Positions 37,316 through 47,247 of a stretch of DNA of 64,000 bases are shown in pieces (the first letter of the stretch is position 1; every line of letters starts with the position of its first letter). This DNA is from Acinetobacter sp. NIPH 298 (GTDB lineage Bacteria; Pseudomonadota; Gammaproteobacteria; Pseudomonadales; Moraxellaceae): contig NZ_KB850055.1 in NCBI RefSeq assembly GCF_000369505.1, forward strand, positions 1,794,407 to 1,858,406, written 5' to 3'. Both the position numbers and the translations under genes were made by a program. The notes under the pieces are model-generated. The model made no database searches, was not told the DNA's origin, and saw nothing but the letters and a program-made list of their open reading frames with translations.

Positions 37316-37344
37316 ATGACAATAAAGTTACAGCTTTATGACGC
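37316..37344 (-). promoter_or_regulatory. Pho box upstream of pstS (three half-sites)
   Basis: Read on the minus strand the site is GCGTCAT-AAAG-CTGTAAC-TTTA-TTGTCAT: three direct heptamers resembling CTGTCAT, each separated by 4 nt, so in 11-bp phase. This is the classical PhoB arrangement. It ends about 90 nt before the pstS ATG. Confidence 0.8.
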
Positions 37345-37464
37345 TTTGATGATGATCAATTTTAGTTGTAAATTATTTGCAGTTTTTTCTAGTTTAGCTA
37401 TTTTTTATCACAATGCAATGCACCCCGAATTTGGCAACTTCAATCGCCCCTCACCTCCAAAAAC

Positions 37465-37494
37465 GAAAAAGGCACAGATATCTGTGCCTTTTTC
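37465..37494. terminator. Terminator downstream of ddc
   Basis: A 30-nt perfect palindrome built on GGCACAGA / TCTGTGCC with flanking A and T runs lies 14 nt after the ddc stop codon. Confidence 0.8.
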
Positions 37495-37508
37495 AACCGA
37501 TTCAATGA

Positions 37509-39041
37509 TTAATCGAGCGCTGAAACATACGTTCCTGCAACAATCGCATCTTTAATACGATCAGCCTCGATCAATACCAATGAAAGCAAGTTCTGTACGT
37601 TCTCAAGCGTTGCCACTGGGCTTAAAGTCGTCATTTTCAATGATTGAACTTGACCAACCTTCGTCACACCAATATTCGCCTCACCACGTGCAAATAATTC
37701 ATCTGCGACGTTTTGGTTTAAGCTATCGATGAATTCAGCAGGATAGCCTTCAGGCACAACACGGAACAGCACTGAAGCAAATTGAGGTTCAATCAACAAT
37801 TCAAGACCATTGGTCGCTTTAATATAGTCAGCAACCTCACGCGTCAATTTCACACCATGATCGATCATCGAACCATAAAGTTCTTCACCCAATGCTTCAA
37901 CCGTCATCCACAATTTCAACGCATCGAAACGGCGCGTCGTTTGTAATGATTTAGACACAAGGTTCGGTACGCCATGTTCTTCATCATAAGCAGAGTTTAG
38001 ATATTCTGCTTCATAATGCATAAAGCGATAGTTTGCTTCGTCTTTCAATAAGAAAGCACCACAGCTAATGCTTTGGAAATAATGCTTATGGAAATCAAGC
38101 GTGATTGAGTCTGATAATTCGATACCGTCAAGCATTGCACGATGGTCATTCGAAAGTAACAGTGCACCACCCCAAGCTGCATCAATATGCATCCATGTAC
38201 CATATTTGGTGGTAATTTCACGGATTTTCTTGAGTGGATCAATTGCACCTGCATCGGTTGTACCTGCTGTAGCAACAACACACGCGACAATTTTACCTTC
38301 AGATTGAAGATGCGCCATAGTTTTTTCAAGCGCATCAACATCCATCTGTGCATTTTCATTCACAGGAACAGTGACAACAGATTGGAAACCCATGCCCATC
38401 ATCGCCATGTTCTTTTGCACTGAAAAGTGTGCATTTTCAGAACAAATCACTTTGACGTTTTTCATTGCATCGGCTGGAATACCATCACGCTGAACAGACC
38501 ATGGCTTGCCATTTTCGTCTTTCCAGTTTTTTGAGATACACCAGTCACGCGCAAGCAAGACACCCATCAAGTTCGACTGTGTACCACCAGAAGTGAACAC
38601 GCCTGCTTGACCTGCACCATAACCAACTTTTTGACGAAGCCAATCAATCAACTGCACTTCCATCAATGAACCAGCAGGGCTTTGATCCCATGAATCCATC
38701 GATTGGTTGGTCGCATTGATCAACACTTCCGCAATTTGGCTTGTCACCATAGTTGGACAGTGTAAGTGTGCTAATGAATGCGGATGATGTACTTTTAAGC
38801 TTTTATTCAGAAAAAGCTCAATCATACGTTGTAATGATTGTTGTACACCTAACCCTTCTTTAGATGGATTAAAAGAAATTGCGGCACGCAAATCTTTAAT
38901 GCTTCCGCCTGTGTACATTTTGTCGCTTTGCAACCATGCTGAAACGGCTTCGACCGCTTCGCCCATTGCTGACTGATAGTCAGCAATGGATTGAGCATCA
39001 TTGCAGAGTAACGCTTTACGATGTTCTGCAAAATCAACCAT
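37509..39041 (-). CDS. ddc: L-2,4-diaminobutyrate decarboxylase
   Basis: Ddc decarboxylates 2,4-diaminobutyrate to 1,3-diaminopropane, an abundant polyamine in Acinetobacter. The 510-residue product is a PLP-dependent group II decarboxylase. It has [14 protein letters not shown], the cofactor-binding [13 protein letters not shown], and the Schiff-base lysine in [10 protein letters not shown]. The gene starts 3 nt after dat, so they are co-transcribed and probably translationally coupled. The 2,4-diaminobutyrate assignment rests on pairing with dat. Confidence 0.95.
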   Translation of the reverse strand: MVDFAEHRKALLCNDAQSIADYQSAMGEAVEAVSAWLQSDKMYTGGSIKDLRAAISFNPSKEGLGVQQSLQRMIELFLNKSLKVHHPHSLAHLHCPTMVTSQIAEVLINATNQSMDSWDQSPAGSLMEVQLIDWLRQKVGYGAGQAGVFTSGGTQSNLMGVLLARDWCISKNWKDENGKPWSVQRDGIPADAMKNVKVICSENAHFSVQKNMAMMGMGFQSVVTVPVNENAQMDVDALEKTMAHLQSEGKIVACVVATAGTTDAGAIDPLKKIREITTKYGTWMHIDAAWGGALLLSNDHRAMLDGIELSDSITLDFHKHYFQSISCGAFLLKDEANYRFMHYEAEYLNSAYDEEHGVPNLVSKSLQTTRRFDALKLWMTVEALGEELYGSMIDHGVKLTREVADYIKATNGLELLIEPQFASVLFRVVPEGYPAEFIDSLNQNVADELFARGEANIGVTKVGQVQSLKMTTLSPVATLENVQNLLSLVLIEADRIKDAIVAGTYVSALD

Positions 39042-39044
39042 GAA

Positions 39045-40415
39045 TCAGCCTCGCACTGCTTTTAATGCTTCAGCAATCGCTTTTTTGAAGCGCGCAATAA
39101 CTTCAACACATTCATCTTGATTGATGATTAATGGGCAAAGTAAACGAATAACCGTACCATTGCGACCACCTTTCTCAAGCAATAACTTATTGTTGAAACA
39201 TGCAGTTTGAATCGCTGCTGCTAACTGCGCATCCGCAGGAAGAGAACCCATATGATCTGCAGGTTTACGCTCGTCAACGATCTCAATACCAATCATCAAA
39301 CCACGACCACGCACATTACCAATACATGGGAATTCTTGAGCAAGTTTCTTCAACTCTGATTGTAAGAAATCACCACGCTGTTGTGCATTTTGGGCAAGGT
39401 TTTGTTCCTTGATCACTTGAAGTGATGCTAATCCCGTACCCATTGCGAGTTGATTACCACGGAAAGTCCCTGAATGCGTACCCGGCTGCCAAGCATCAAA
39501 CTTACGTTTAATCCCGAGGACTGCAAGTGGCAAACTACCGCCCACAGCTTTTGACATCACCACAACATCAGGCTCAATCCCTGCTTGTTCAAAGGCAAAC
39601 ATTTGACCCGAACGTGCAAAACCAGCTTGAACTTCATCCAAAATTAAAACGATATTGTGCTTTTCAGTCACTTCACGAATTTTTTGCAACCATTTCACAG
39701 GTGCAGCGACCACGCCACCTTCGCCTTGAATCGCCTCAAGGATCACTGCAGCAGGTTTAGTTACGCCACTTTCAACATCTTCGATGAAGTTTTCAAAATA
39801 GTAAGTTAAAGCATCAACACCAGCTTCACCACCCAAACCAAGTGGGCAACGGTACTCATGCGGATAAGGCATAAATTGTACGCCCGGCATTAAACCATTG
39901 ACCGCATTTTTTGCACTCAAATTACCCGTCATCGCCAGCGCACCATGAGTCATACCATGGTAACCGCCAGAGAAGCTGATCACAGAACTACGACCAGTAT
40001 AAGTTTTTGCGAGTTTAATCGCTGCTTCAGTCGCATCTGCGCCTGTAGGCCCACAAAACTGTAAACAATATTCTTCTTTACCACCTGGCAAATATGCCAA
40101 AAGTGCTTCTGTAAACGCATCTTTTAAAGGAGTTGTTAAATCTAAAGTATGCAATGGCAAACCACTTGCCAATGTATCTTGAATACTTTGAATCACCGCA
40201 GGATGATTATGACCTAAAGCCAATGTTCCTGCCCCAGCTAGACAATCAAGGTACTCTGTACCTTCAACATCAGTAACCCAGCAGCCTTGCGCTTTTGCTA
40301 TTGCCAACGGTAGTTTACGAGGATAACTACGAACATTTGATTCCATCTGACTTTGGCGAGTCAAATAATATTCGTTGGTTGCATTAGCGGCAGGATTTAC
40401 GGAAGTAACGCTCAT
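39045..40415 (-). CDS. dat: L-2,4-diaminobutyrate:2-ketoglutarate 4-aminotransferase
   Basis: Dat makes 2,4-diaminobutyrate from aspartate semialdehyde with glutamate as amino donor. The 456-residue class III aminotransferase has [30 protein letters not shown], the cofactor-binding [15 protein letters not shown] and the PLP lysine in [13 protein letters not shown]. It is the first gene of the dat-ddc operon. A palindrome at 40622-40645, about 207 nt upstream, is a candidate regulatory site. Confidence 0.95.
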   Translation of the reverse strand: MSVTSVNPAANATNEYYLTRQSQMESNVRSYPRKLPLAIAKAQGCWVTDVEGTEYLDCLAGAGTLALGHNHPAVIQSIQDTLASGLPLHTLDLTTPLKDAFTEALLAYLPGGKEEYCLQFCGPTGADATEAAIKLAKTYTGRSSVISFSGGYHGMTHGALAMTGNLSAKNAVNGLMPGVQFMPYPHEYRCPLGLGGEAGVDALTYYFENFIEDVESGVTKPAAVILEAIQGEGGVVAAPVKWLQKIREVTEKHNIVLILDEVQAGFARSGQMFAFEQAGIEPDVVVMSKAVGGSLPLAVLGIKRKFDAWQPGTHSGTFRGNQLAMGTGLASLQVIKEQNLAQNAQQRGDFLQSELKKLAQEFPCIGNVRGRGLMIGIEIVDERKPADHMGSLPADAQLAAAIQTACFNNKLLLEKGGRNGTVIRLLCPLIINQDECVEVIARFKKAIAEALKAVRG

Positions 40416-40882
40416 ATCGAATTACCATCTCTGATATGGGTAAAAGAAATAAGTCTGGTGACTTGCGGTCGTAGGACTCGGTGCTTGTAAGAATCTAGCG
40501 CAGACACAATATTTTATATCTTTCAACTAGGAGCGAGATGATACCTAATTTTTAGAGAAAAGAAATACTTTTTATGCCTGACACTGATCTAATATTATTG
40601 AAAAAAAAGTTCTTTCAATTAAGTATGATGAATTATCATCATACTATGTGACAAGCGAAAGAAAGTAAGCTTTTTTTAACCAGACAATTATTTTTAGATA
40701 AATGGTCAAATATTATAAACCAATGCATTGATTTATAAAATATTTGTTTATTTTTTCTTCGTTGCAAGAGAGCATCAAGATATTACAAATACCCCACAAA
40801 ATGTGCAGATATTTTCCATGACTTCTTTTTAATATCGAACATGTAAAAATAAATTTTTGATACTAAATTCCAAGGATTTTTT
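40416..40882. other. Intergenic region between dat and the SIMPL gene
   Basis: This AT-rich divergent promoter region has no gene. It holds two inverted repeats: a perfect one at 40622-40645 and an ATTGAAA / TTTCAAT pair around 40597-40619. AAGGA precedes the rightward ATG. Confidence 0.45.
40622..40645. promoter_or_regulatory. Perfect inverted repeat in the dat / SIMPL promoter region
   Basis: AGTATGATGA and TCATCATACT are perfect 10-bp arms separated by ATTA. Size and spacing suit a dimeric repressor or activator. There is no T-run, so it is not a standard terminator. Confidence 0.5.
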
Positions 40883-41587
40883 ATGCGTACTTTAGCTCTC
40901 ATGACCATGATGCTTGGAGCAACACTGAGTCCAACTCTTTTTGCCCATGAGCCAGAAAAAATAAACTATAACATTGTCAATATTCAAGCCGATGCTTCAC
41001 GTCAAGTGGCGAATGATGAAATGCGAGCTGTTCTCTATATTGAGAAAAGCCATAAACAACCTGCTGAGCTATCAAATCAAATCAATCAACTGATGAATCA
41101 AGCACAAGCAATTTCTCGCAAATATACACAAGTCAAAGTAGAAACGGGTGCACAAAGTACCTATCCAGTTTATGACAATGACAGCAGAAAACTCAAAGAA
41201 TGGCGTGGTCGCGCTGAAATCCAAATCGAGAGTAAAGACTTTAAAGCAGCCAGCCAGTTGATTAGTGAGTTACAACAAAACTTCCAAACTCAATCCATCA
41301 ACTTTACAGTGTCTGATGAACAGCGTAAAAAAGTTGAAAATGAATTGATGATTGAAGCGTCTAAAAGTTTCCAACAACGTGCGCAAGCCATTAGCCAAGC
41401 TTGGAATAAAGCGCAATATAATCTTGTTAATCTCAACCTAAATACCAGTAATTATTTCCCGCAGCCAATTATGCGTGGTGCGATGCCAAAATTTGCAGCG
41501 ATGGCAGAAGCAGCTCCTGCACAAGATATGGCAGCAGGCGAATCTAAAATTATTGTCAATGCCAATGGAACGATTCAGTTTAAATAA
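40883..41587 (+). CDS. SIMPL (DUF541) domain periplasmic protein
   Basis: This 234-residue exported protein has a signal peptide (MRTLALMTMMLGATLSPTLFA) followed by a SIMPL/DUF541-type domain. It shows the IVNIQADASRQVANDEMRA start, a VKVETGAQSTYPVYD segment, WRGRAEIQIESKDF and the INFTVSDEQRKKVENELM region. The family includes E. coli YggE, linked to oxidative stress tolerance; a role here is not shown. The ribosome site AAGGA precedes the ATG. Confidence 0.85.
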   Translation: MRTLALMTMMLGATLSPTLFAHEPEKINYNIVNIQADASRQVANDEMRAVLYIEKSHKQPAELSNQINQLMNQAQAISRKYTQVKVETGAQSTYPVYDNDSRKLKEWRGRAEIQIESKDFKAASQLISELQQNFQTQSINFTVSDEQRKKVENELMIEASKSFQQRAQAISQAWNKAQYNLVNLNLNTSNYFPQPIMRGAMPKFAAMAEAAPAQDMAAGESKIIVNANGTIQFK

Positions 41588-41603
41588 TAAGGTCAATTTC
41601 ACT

Positions 41604-41630
41604 AAAGCCGTGCTCAAGCACGGCTTTTTT
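41604..41630 (+). terminator. Terminator after the SIMPL gene
   Basis: AAAGCCGTGCT pairs with AGCACGGCTTT around a 2-nt loop, followed by T-rich sequence, 16 nt after the stop codon. Confidence 0.88.
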
Positions 41631-41695
41631 TAGATATATTGGACTAAAATATCTCCCATAAAAACAATAAACCCAAGCCATACAATTGTTATAAA

Positions 41696-41710
41696 TGATA
41701 ATAGTTATTA
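41696..41710 (+). promoter_or_regulatory. Fur box
   Basis: TGATAATAGTTATTA is a close match to the 7-1-7 Fur consensus TGATAAT-N-ATTATCA. It lies about 60 nt before the receptor ATG, within the expected promoter, and suggests iron repression. Confidence 0.7.
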
Positions 41711-41768
41711 TTTCATTTTGTGTAATAAAAGATTAATATTCGGTAAATTTACACCATTTTCTAGCCTT

Positions 41769-43979
41769 ATGAAATTTACATCTTACTCTACCGCCTGTTT
41801 AGTAAAATTTCCGCCCTCTTCTTTAAGTCTCGCTATCGCAACATTACTCAGTGGCATCTGCCATAGCGCGGTTGCCAATGAAGTACCACAAGCTGAAACA
41901 CAAACGCTTGCAACAATTTCTATTCAAGCACAAGGTAACTGGCTAGAGGAAGCAAATGCAGAAAAAGTACTGCAACATGCAGGTGCACGCAGCATTATCG
42001 ATCAAAACCGACTCGATGAAATCGCAACAACCTCTATCCGCGATGCTTTAAAACAGATTCCTGGAGTCCAAGTCCAAGACAGTAATGGTACTGGTGGAAG
42101 TGATGTTTCCTTGAATATTGGCGTACGTGGTTTAACGTCGCGCCTATCCCCTCGTTCAACTGTATTAATGGATGGTATTCCACTTGCAGTCGCTCCTTAC
42201 GGTCAACCACAATTATCTTTAGCTCCAGTATCAATGGGTAATATTGAATCTGTAGATGTAGTTCGCGGTGCAGGTTCTGTTCGTTTTGGACCACAAAACG
42301 TGGGTGGAATCATTAACTTTACAACACGTGCCATTCCACAGGAGTTTTCAGGCTCAGTTGGCTTAACCACAGAATTTGCAACGGGTACAGATCAACTTAA
42401 ATACACCCCAAATCTTTTCCTCGGTGGAACATTGGACAATGGTTTAGGTCTAGCTTTACTTTATTCTGGGACAAAAGGAGATGGATATAGGGAAGCAAAT
42501 AATAATATTGACATTGATGATGTCATGTTAAAAACAGCTTACCAATGGACTGACCAAGATCAAATTGCCATTAACCTACATCACTATGAAGGGCGTGGAG
42601 AAATGCCCGAAGGGTTAACTGCCGAAAAGTTTGTAGAAAATCCTTATCAATCTAATCAAAGTCGCAATTATTTCGCAGGGCGTCGATCTGATATTTCAGT
42701 GAAATATAGCCACAAAGATGAACTGAATAATTTTGAACTTTTGGGTTATTACGTTGATTCTTTTCGTACCAGCGATTTAGAATCAATTGGCAATAAAGGC
42801 ACAAGTACGCTCAGCAGCTCACCGCGTGATTACAAATACTTTGGTATTGAGCCGCGTTACTCACGTGCCTATCAATGGGCAAGTATGGATAACGAAGTGA
42901 CCGTGGGTTACCGTTATTTACAAGAAGAAAGCTCCGAGTTTTCAGGACGCTCACAATATGACACCGCTACAGGAAGTCCTGGTAAGTCTATTGCAAACAC
43001 AACCAGTGAAGGTGGCACCAAAGCACATGCGATTTATATCGATAACCGATTTGGCATCGGAGATTGGGTGATCACTCCAGGCCTTCGATTTGAATCGATT
43101 GATACACATAATAACTTCACCGCATATAGCAATGGCATACCAACCAACACGATCAATCCAAAAATCAAATCAGAAGAGTTCTTACCAAGCCTTTCTGTAC
43201 TTTATAAAGCCAATGAGAACTGGAATATCTTTGCCAATGCAGGCGTTTCATTTGGACCACAACAATATAATCAACTTGTCACGACGAAAACTGTTGATGG
43301 TAAAAATACAGCTTTTTCAACACTTGATGGCTTACATCCTGAGAAGTCAAAAAACTATGAAATTGGTACTAAATATTTAGGTAATGGTCTCAGTGCCGAA
43401 TTAACCATATTTTATTTAGACTTCGATAAAGAACTTTTCTTAGAGCGCCCTGATACTATTGGTACAGGGATTTGGACAGATTTAGGTGCAACCAGCCATA
43501 AAGGGATAGAAACTGGGATCAGTTATGATTTTGGTCAACTCGCTGATGCTTTAGAGGGTCTTAAAGCCTATGGTAACTATACCTTTACCAAAGCAACTTC
43601 TGAAGCAGGCAAGTTTGAAGGCAAAGATTTACCCTATTATTCACGACACTTAGGTAACCTCGGTTTAGCGTTTCAAGTTGATCAGTGGTCAATTAATGCA
43701 GACATGTTTGCGCAATCAAAACAACATGCTCCGGGTTCTGGTGATGTTTATCAGACACAAGAAACCGCAGATGGTCGTATTGGCGACATTCCGGGTTATT
43801 CAACTTTTGCAGTAAGGGCGGGTTATGATTTTAGTCATCAACTGAAAGGTTTAAAAGTTGCTGGAGGAGTGAAAAATGTATTCGATAAACAATACTTTAC
43901 TCGCTCATCTGACTCAACGGGCGGTAAATACGTGGGACAGCCACGTACTTTCTTCTTACAAACATCTTTTGATTTCTAA
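41769..43979 (+). CDS. TonB-dependent outer-membrane receptor, FecA-like
   Basis: This 736-residue TonB-dependent receptor for ferric siderophore or citrate has a long signal peptide ending near AVANE. A plug domain follows (IRDALKQIPGVQVQDSNGTG, LNIGVRGLTSRLSPRSTVLM, VRGAGSVRFGPQNVGGIINF), then a 22-strand-type barrel ending YVGQPRTFFLQTSFDF with terminal Phe. The plug strongly resembles FecA, but the N-terminal signalling (STN) domain is missing and no fecIR-like genes are adjacent, so control is probably by Fur alone. An in-frame GTG at 41718 overlaps the promoter region and is rejected. The substrate is not certain. Confidence 0.88.
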   Translation: MKFTSYSTACLVKFPPSSLSLAIATLLSGICHSAVANEVPQAETQTLATISIQAQGNWLEEANAEKVLQHAGARSIIDQNRLDEIATTSIRDALKQIPGVQVQDSNGTGGSDVSLNIGVRGLTSRLSPRSTVLMDGIPLAVAPYGQPQLSLAPVSMGNIESVDVVRGAGSVRFGPQNVGGIINFTTRAIPQEFSGSVGLTTEFATGTDQLKYTPNLFLGGTLDNGLGLALLYSGTKGDGYREANNNIDIDDVMLKTAYQWTDQDQIAINLHHYEGRGEMPEGLTAEKFVENPYQSNQSRNYFAGRRSDISVKYSHKDELNNFELLGYYVDSFRTSDLESIGNKGTSTLSSSPRDYKYFGIEPRYSRAYQWASMDNEVTVGYRYLQEESSEFSGRSQYDTATGSPGKSIANTTSEGGTKAHAIYIDNRFGIGDWVITPGLRFESIDTHNNFTAYSNGIPTNTINPKIKSEEFLPSLSVLYKANENWNIFANAGVSFGPQQYNQLVTTKTVDGKNTAFSTLDGLHPEKSKNYEIGTKYLGNGLSAELTIFYLDFDKELFLERPDTIGTGIWTDLGATSHKGIETGISYDFGQLADALEGLKAYGNYTFTKATSEAGKFEGKDLPYYSRHLGNLGLAFQVDQWSINADMFAQSKQHAPGSGDVYQTQETADGRIGDIPGYSTFAVRAGYDFSHQLKGLKVAGGVKNVFDKQYFTRSSDSTGGKYVGQPRTFFLQTSFDF

Positions 43980-43983
43980 ATAG

Positions 43984-44020
43984 AAAAAAGCCCCGAGGCA
44001 ATTAAACTTGGGGCTTTTTT
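43984..44020. terminator. Bidirectional terminator between the TonB receptor and desaturase genes
   Basis: AAAAAAGCCCC pairs with GGGGCTTTTTT across a 15-nt loop between two convergent genes. Confidence 0.85.
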
Positions 44021-44032
44021 ATGTTCAAAAAT

Positions 44033-45133
44033 TTACTTCTTAAACGGCAATGCATATTTAAAAATACGCCCAACCACTTCACCGAACTGTTTCACAAAGC
44101 TCGCGTTATTATAATTTAAGCCATATTTTTCGCAGACAGCCTGAACTTTCGGTGCAATTTGGCGATAGCGACGTGCAGGAATATCTGGAAATAAATGATG
44201 TTCAATCTGATGACTTAAATGACCTGTCAAAATATGAAACGCTTCCGAACCCGTTAAATTGGATGAGCCACGAATCTGACGCATATACCAGTGCCCACGG
44301 CTTTCATTTTGTAAAATAGCTTTGGGGAAAACTTCCACATCTTTGGTAAAGTGACCACAAAAAATAATACTGAATGTCCAAACATTCCGAATCCCATTAG
44401 CAACCAAGTTGCCTGCAAAAACAGGAATTGCCGAAGGCCCTGCAATCAATGGGAAAAACACATAATCTTTGAACATTTGCTTCATGATTTTCTTTTGCGC
44501 TGGCTGCCATTCACGCTTTAATTGCGCGACTGATTTACGCTTGTAAATCACTTTGCCTAATTCAAGATTTTGAATCGCAACCCCCCATTGAAATAACAAG
44601 CTAAATGGCACGATGTACAAAGGTTGAATTAAAGTAAGTTTCGACCAACGTTGCTCAGGAAACAGACGAAACACACCATAGCCAACATCATCATCCATCC
44701 CTTTCACATTGGTATAGGTATGATGCTTAAAGTTATGCGTTTGTCTCCAATTGTCTGATGTTCCTACAGTGTCCCACTCATAGGTCTGACCATTGAATTT
44801 TGGATCATTCATCCAGTCATATTGACCATGCATTACATTATGGCCAAGTTCCATGTTTTCCATGATTTTGGCAAAGCCCAATAAACCTGTACCCAATAAC
44901 CATGCTGGTGGAAACCAACCTGCAAATAGCAAAGCACGCCCTAATATGCTGCTATAACGAATAGAAGAATAGACACGGCGGATATATTTGGCATCTTTTT
45001 CACCTAAATCATTCAAGACCTCTTGTTTGATTTGATCCAGCTCTCGCGCAAAATCATCTAACTCTGCGGCAGTCAAATCACGGTTTTTAGGATTTTTAAA
45101 ATATTCAATTTTAACAGGCATATTCATAATCAT
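44033..45133 (-). CDS. Fatty acid (acyl-CoA) desaturase, DesB/Delta9-like
   Basis: This 366-residue integral-membrane di-iron desaturase introduces double bonds into acyl chains. The three histidine boxes are HNVMHGQYDW, HNFKHHTYTN and HQIEHHLFPD, with hydrophobic helices between them. It forms an operon with the upstream ferredoxin reductase (8-nt gap) and is regulated by a divergent TetR-like gene, an order resembling desB-desC-desT of Pseudomonas. ATGs at 45133, 45127 and 45121 are all possible; the last starts MPVKIEYF. Confidence 0.92.
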   Translation of the reverse strand: MIMNMPVKIEYFKNPKNRDLTAAELDDFARELDQIKQEVLNDLGEKDAKYIRRVYSSIRYSSILGRALLFAGWFPPAWLLGTGLLGFAKIMENMELGHNVMHGQYDWMNDPKFNGQTYEWDTVGTSDNWRQTHNFKHHTYTNVKGMDDDVGYGVFRLFPEQRWSKLTLIQPLYIVPFSLLFQWGVAIQNLELGKVIYKRKSVAQLKREWQPAQKKIMKQMFKDYVFFPLIAGPSAIPVFAGNLVANGIRNVWTFSIIFCGHFTKDVEVFPKAILQNESRGHWYMRQIRGSSNLTGSEAFHILTGHLSHQIEHHLFPDIPARRYRQIAPKVQAVCEKYGLNYNNASFVKQFGEVVGRIFKYALPFKK

Positions 45134-45141
45134 TTTCTCGC

Positions 45142-46212
45142 TTATAGATCAATCACAAGATCTGATTGAGCCGAATTTACACAAATTTTTAATAGCTGAG
45201 CAGGTTCATGATTTGCTGAACCATTCAGAAGATTTTTGGTTGCACCTTGCGCTTTGCTACACGCGCATTTATTACAAATGCCCATACGACAACCGTGATT
45301 TGGCTTGATGCCTTGTTGTTCCAAACTCGCTAAGATCGATTGGCCTTTTGGAATTGCTACCGTCTTATTGGACTGCGTCAAACGAACATTAATAAAGCCT
45401 GTATCATTTGCATCAACATCAAATTGACTCAAACTGAATGCTTCTGTCTGAATTGAAGCCGCATCTGCAAACAATGTTTCCGCTGTCGCTGCAAATCCAG
45501 ATGGTCCACATGCATATACTGTCGTTTCACTTAAAGTCGTGAATTGCTCAACATGGCTTTGGTTTAAGCGTTGATCTTGTTGTTGGGTATAAAAAATCTG
45601 ATAACTAAAATTCGGAAAATTTTCAGCAACTTCTTTTAAATATTCAGCATAAGCTGCATCTTCATGCGTTTTCACCCAATACATCAATTGAACAGGCATA
45701 CGCACAAGTTGTTTTGACTGACAAAGGTCTTCAACCAGACTCAACATCGGGGTAATGCCACTACCTGCCGCTAATAGTAATAAATGAGAGGTTTGAATAT
45801 GACGGCGTTGCATTTCGCCATACGGTTGACCGAAATACAGAATATCTCCGATTTTACTTTGTTCAACCAACCAAGAGCTCACGATTCCTTGATCAACCTT
45901 TTTAACCGTTAAACAAAGATTATCTTCATCCAATTGCATCAAACTATAAGTACGTTCGTAATGGCGTCCAGCGATTTCAACCGTAATCGGATGATGCTGA
46001 CCTGCTACACCACGCTTTACATGACGATTGCACTGCAAAATAAGACTCACGGTATCTTTTGCCACAATTTGTTTTTTTACGACTTTGGCTAAGGGTTGAT
46101 TAATCGACCATAGCGGATTGATCTTCTGTAACCAAAAATTGGCGTCATGGCTGTTCATTACGCTTTGAGCCAATGAATTGAATAGAGAATTTCTCTTTTC
46201 GGTTGCATACAT
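45142..46212 (-). CDS. Ferredoxin reductase with 2Fe-2S domain (DesC-like)
   Basis: This 356-residue flavoprotein passes electrons from NAD(P)H to the desaturase. The FAD/NAD(P) module (HHPITVEIAGRHYERTYSL, LLLLAAGSGITPMLSLVEDL, VYACGPSGF) precedes a C-terminal plant-type 2Fe-2S domain with the motif CRMGICNKCAC and a fourth cysteine in LKICVNS. The ATG at 46212 (MYATEKRN) is chosen because the longer frame runs through the intergenic palindrome. It is the first gene of the desaturase operon. Confidence 0.9.
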   Translation of the reverse strand: MYATEKRNSLFNSLAQSVMNSHDANFWLQKINPLWSINQPLAKVVKKQIVAKDTVSLILQCNRHVKRGVAGQHHPITVEIAGRHYERTYSLMQLDEDNLCLTVKKVDQGIVSSWLVEQSKIGDILYFGQPYGEMQRRHIQTSHLLLLAAGSGITPMLSLVEDLCQSKQLVRMPVQLMYWVKTHEDAAYAEYLKEVAENFPNFSYQIFYTQQQDQRLNQSHVEQFTTLSETTVYACGPSGFAATAETLFADAASIQTEAFSLSQFDVDANDTGFINVRLTQSNKTVAIPKGQSILASLEQQGIKPNHGCRMGICNKCACSKAQGATKNLLNGSANHEPAQLLKICVNSAQSDLVIDL

Positions 46213-46236
46213 GAGCAGGTACTCTGGTTGTTTTTT

Positions 46237-46288
46237 AATTATTATACACATGTATATATATTTGTATATATACATGTGTATAATAATT
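46237..46288. promoter_or_regulatory. 52-nt near-perfect palindrome between the desaturase operon and its TetR regulator
   Basis: Two 24-bp arms (containing ATACACATGTATATATA and its reverse complement) are perfectly complementary around TTTG. The sequence is AT-rich, with central TATATATA runs that could also be -10 elements for both divergent promoters. It is the only symmetrical element between the two units, so it is the likely operator of the TetR-like regulator. It could also extrude as a cruciform. Confidence 0.65.
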
Positions 46289-46352
46289 TGTGTTTCACAA
46301 GTTCACAGACAACCGCTATACTCTGAACTAGCTCACTTATATTTTGACAACA

Positions 46353-47048
46353 ATGGTTCATTCTTCTTTGACAGCACCAACTCATGACACATTAGCGCAA
46401 CAAGATGTCAATCCAGTTAAACAACCCATCCGTACTGTTGGGCGAAAAGCGACGATTACCAAAGAAGAATTATTTCAAGCAACCTTAAATTTAATCGGTC
46501 CACAAAAAAGCATTTCATCACTCAGTCTTCGAGAGATTGCACGTGAAGCAGCGATTGCGCCAAATAGTTTTTATCGTCATTTTAAAGATATTGATGAACT
46601 TGCAATTGCCTTAATTGATCGAGCTGGCTTGGTTTTGCGTAAAATTATTCGTGAAGCTCGATTAAAAGCCATATTGCAACAAAGTATTATCCGTAGCTCA
46701 GTCGAAGTGTTTATTCAACAACTCGATGCCGATGAAGGCAATCTCAGTTTATTACTTCGTGAAAGCTATACGGGTTCGACCTCTTATAAAGCTGCAGTTG
46801 ATCGCCAGTTGATTTTTTTCCAACAAGAATTACAAGAAGATCTGATTCGTTTGGAGCAAATGAATAACAGCAAAATCAGCCATGCGGATATTGCAGCGAA
46901 AGCCATCACCCAATTGGTTTTCAATATGGGGGCAAAAGTTCTTGATCTGCCTGCCGAACAACGTCTAGAAGTTGCAGAACAAACCATGGTAATGATTCGT
47001 ATGATTTTGGAAGGTGCTCGCCACTTGGATGAAGCCAGTCTAAGATAA
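46353..47048 (+). CDS. TetR-family regulator, DesT/FabR-like
   Basis: This 231-residue transcription factor has an N-terminal helix-turn-helix (ITKEELFQATLNLIG, SLSLREIAREAAIAPNSFYRHF) and a C-terminal ligand domain. The segment SFYRHFKDIDELAIALID is typical of FabR/DesT, which sense the balance of saturated to unsaturated acyl-CoA. It is divergent from a desaturase-reductase pair, as desT is in Pseudomonas. The ATG at 46353 is preferred to a TTG at 46344. A terminator follows. Confidence 0.88.
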   Translation: MVHSSLTAPTHDTLAQQDVNPVKQPIRTVGRKATITKEELFQATLNLIGPQKSISSLSLREIAREAAIAPNSFYRHFKDIDELAIALIDRAGLVLRKIIREARLKAILQQSIIRSSVEVFIQQLDADEGNLSLLLRESYTGSTSYKAAVDRQLIFFQQELQEDLIRLEQMNNSKISHADIAAKAITQLVFNMGAKVLDLPAEQRLEVAEQTMVMIRMILEGARHLDEASLR

Positions 47049-47082
47049 ATGGCATCTAAAACTCTAAATTACAATTCTAAAA

Positions 47083-47118
47083 GGGTAAGTATTTGAATAT
47101 TAAATACTTGCCCTCTTT
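47083..47118 (+). terminator. Terminator after the TetR-like regulator
   Basis: GGGTAAGTATTT pairs with AAATACTTGCCC (one mismatch) around a 7-nt loop, followed by TCTTTTT. Confidence 0.75.
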
Positions 47119-47247
47119 TTATAGTTTAAGTATTACAAAAGCATAGAAAATTAAAACACACAGTCCCCCATCATTAGGCGTAGGCTAAAGTTGAAATAAA
47201 CGTTTTATTCACTTCGTTTCACCCTACTATAATTGAATGAGGTAACT

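Noticed and set aside
46213..46275. N-terminal extension of the ferredoxin reductase through the palindrome
   Set aside because: The extra residues are translated palindrome (repeated Tyr/Ile) and do not look like protein; ATG 46212 is more credible.
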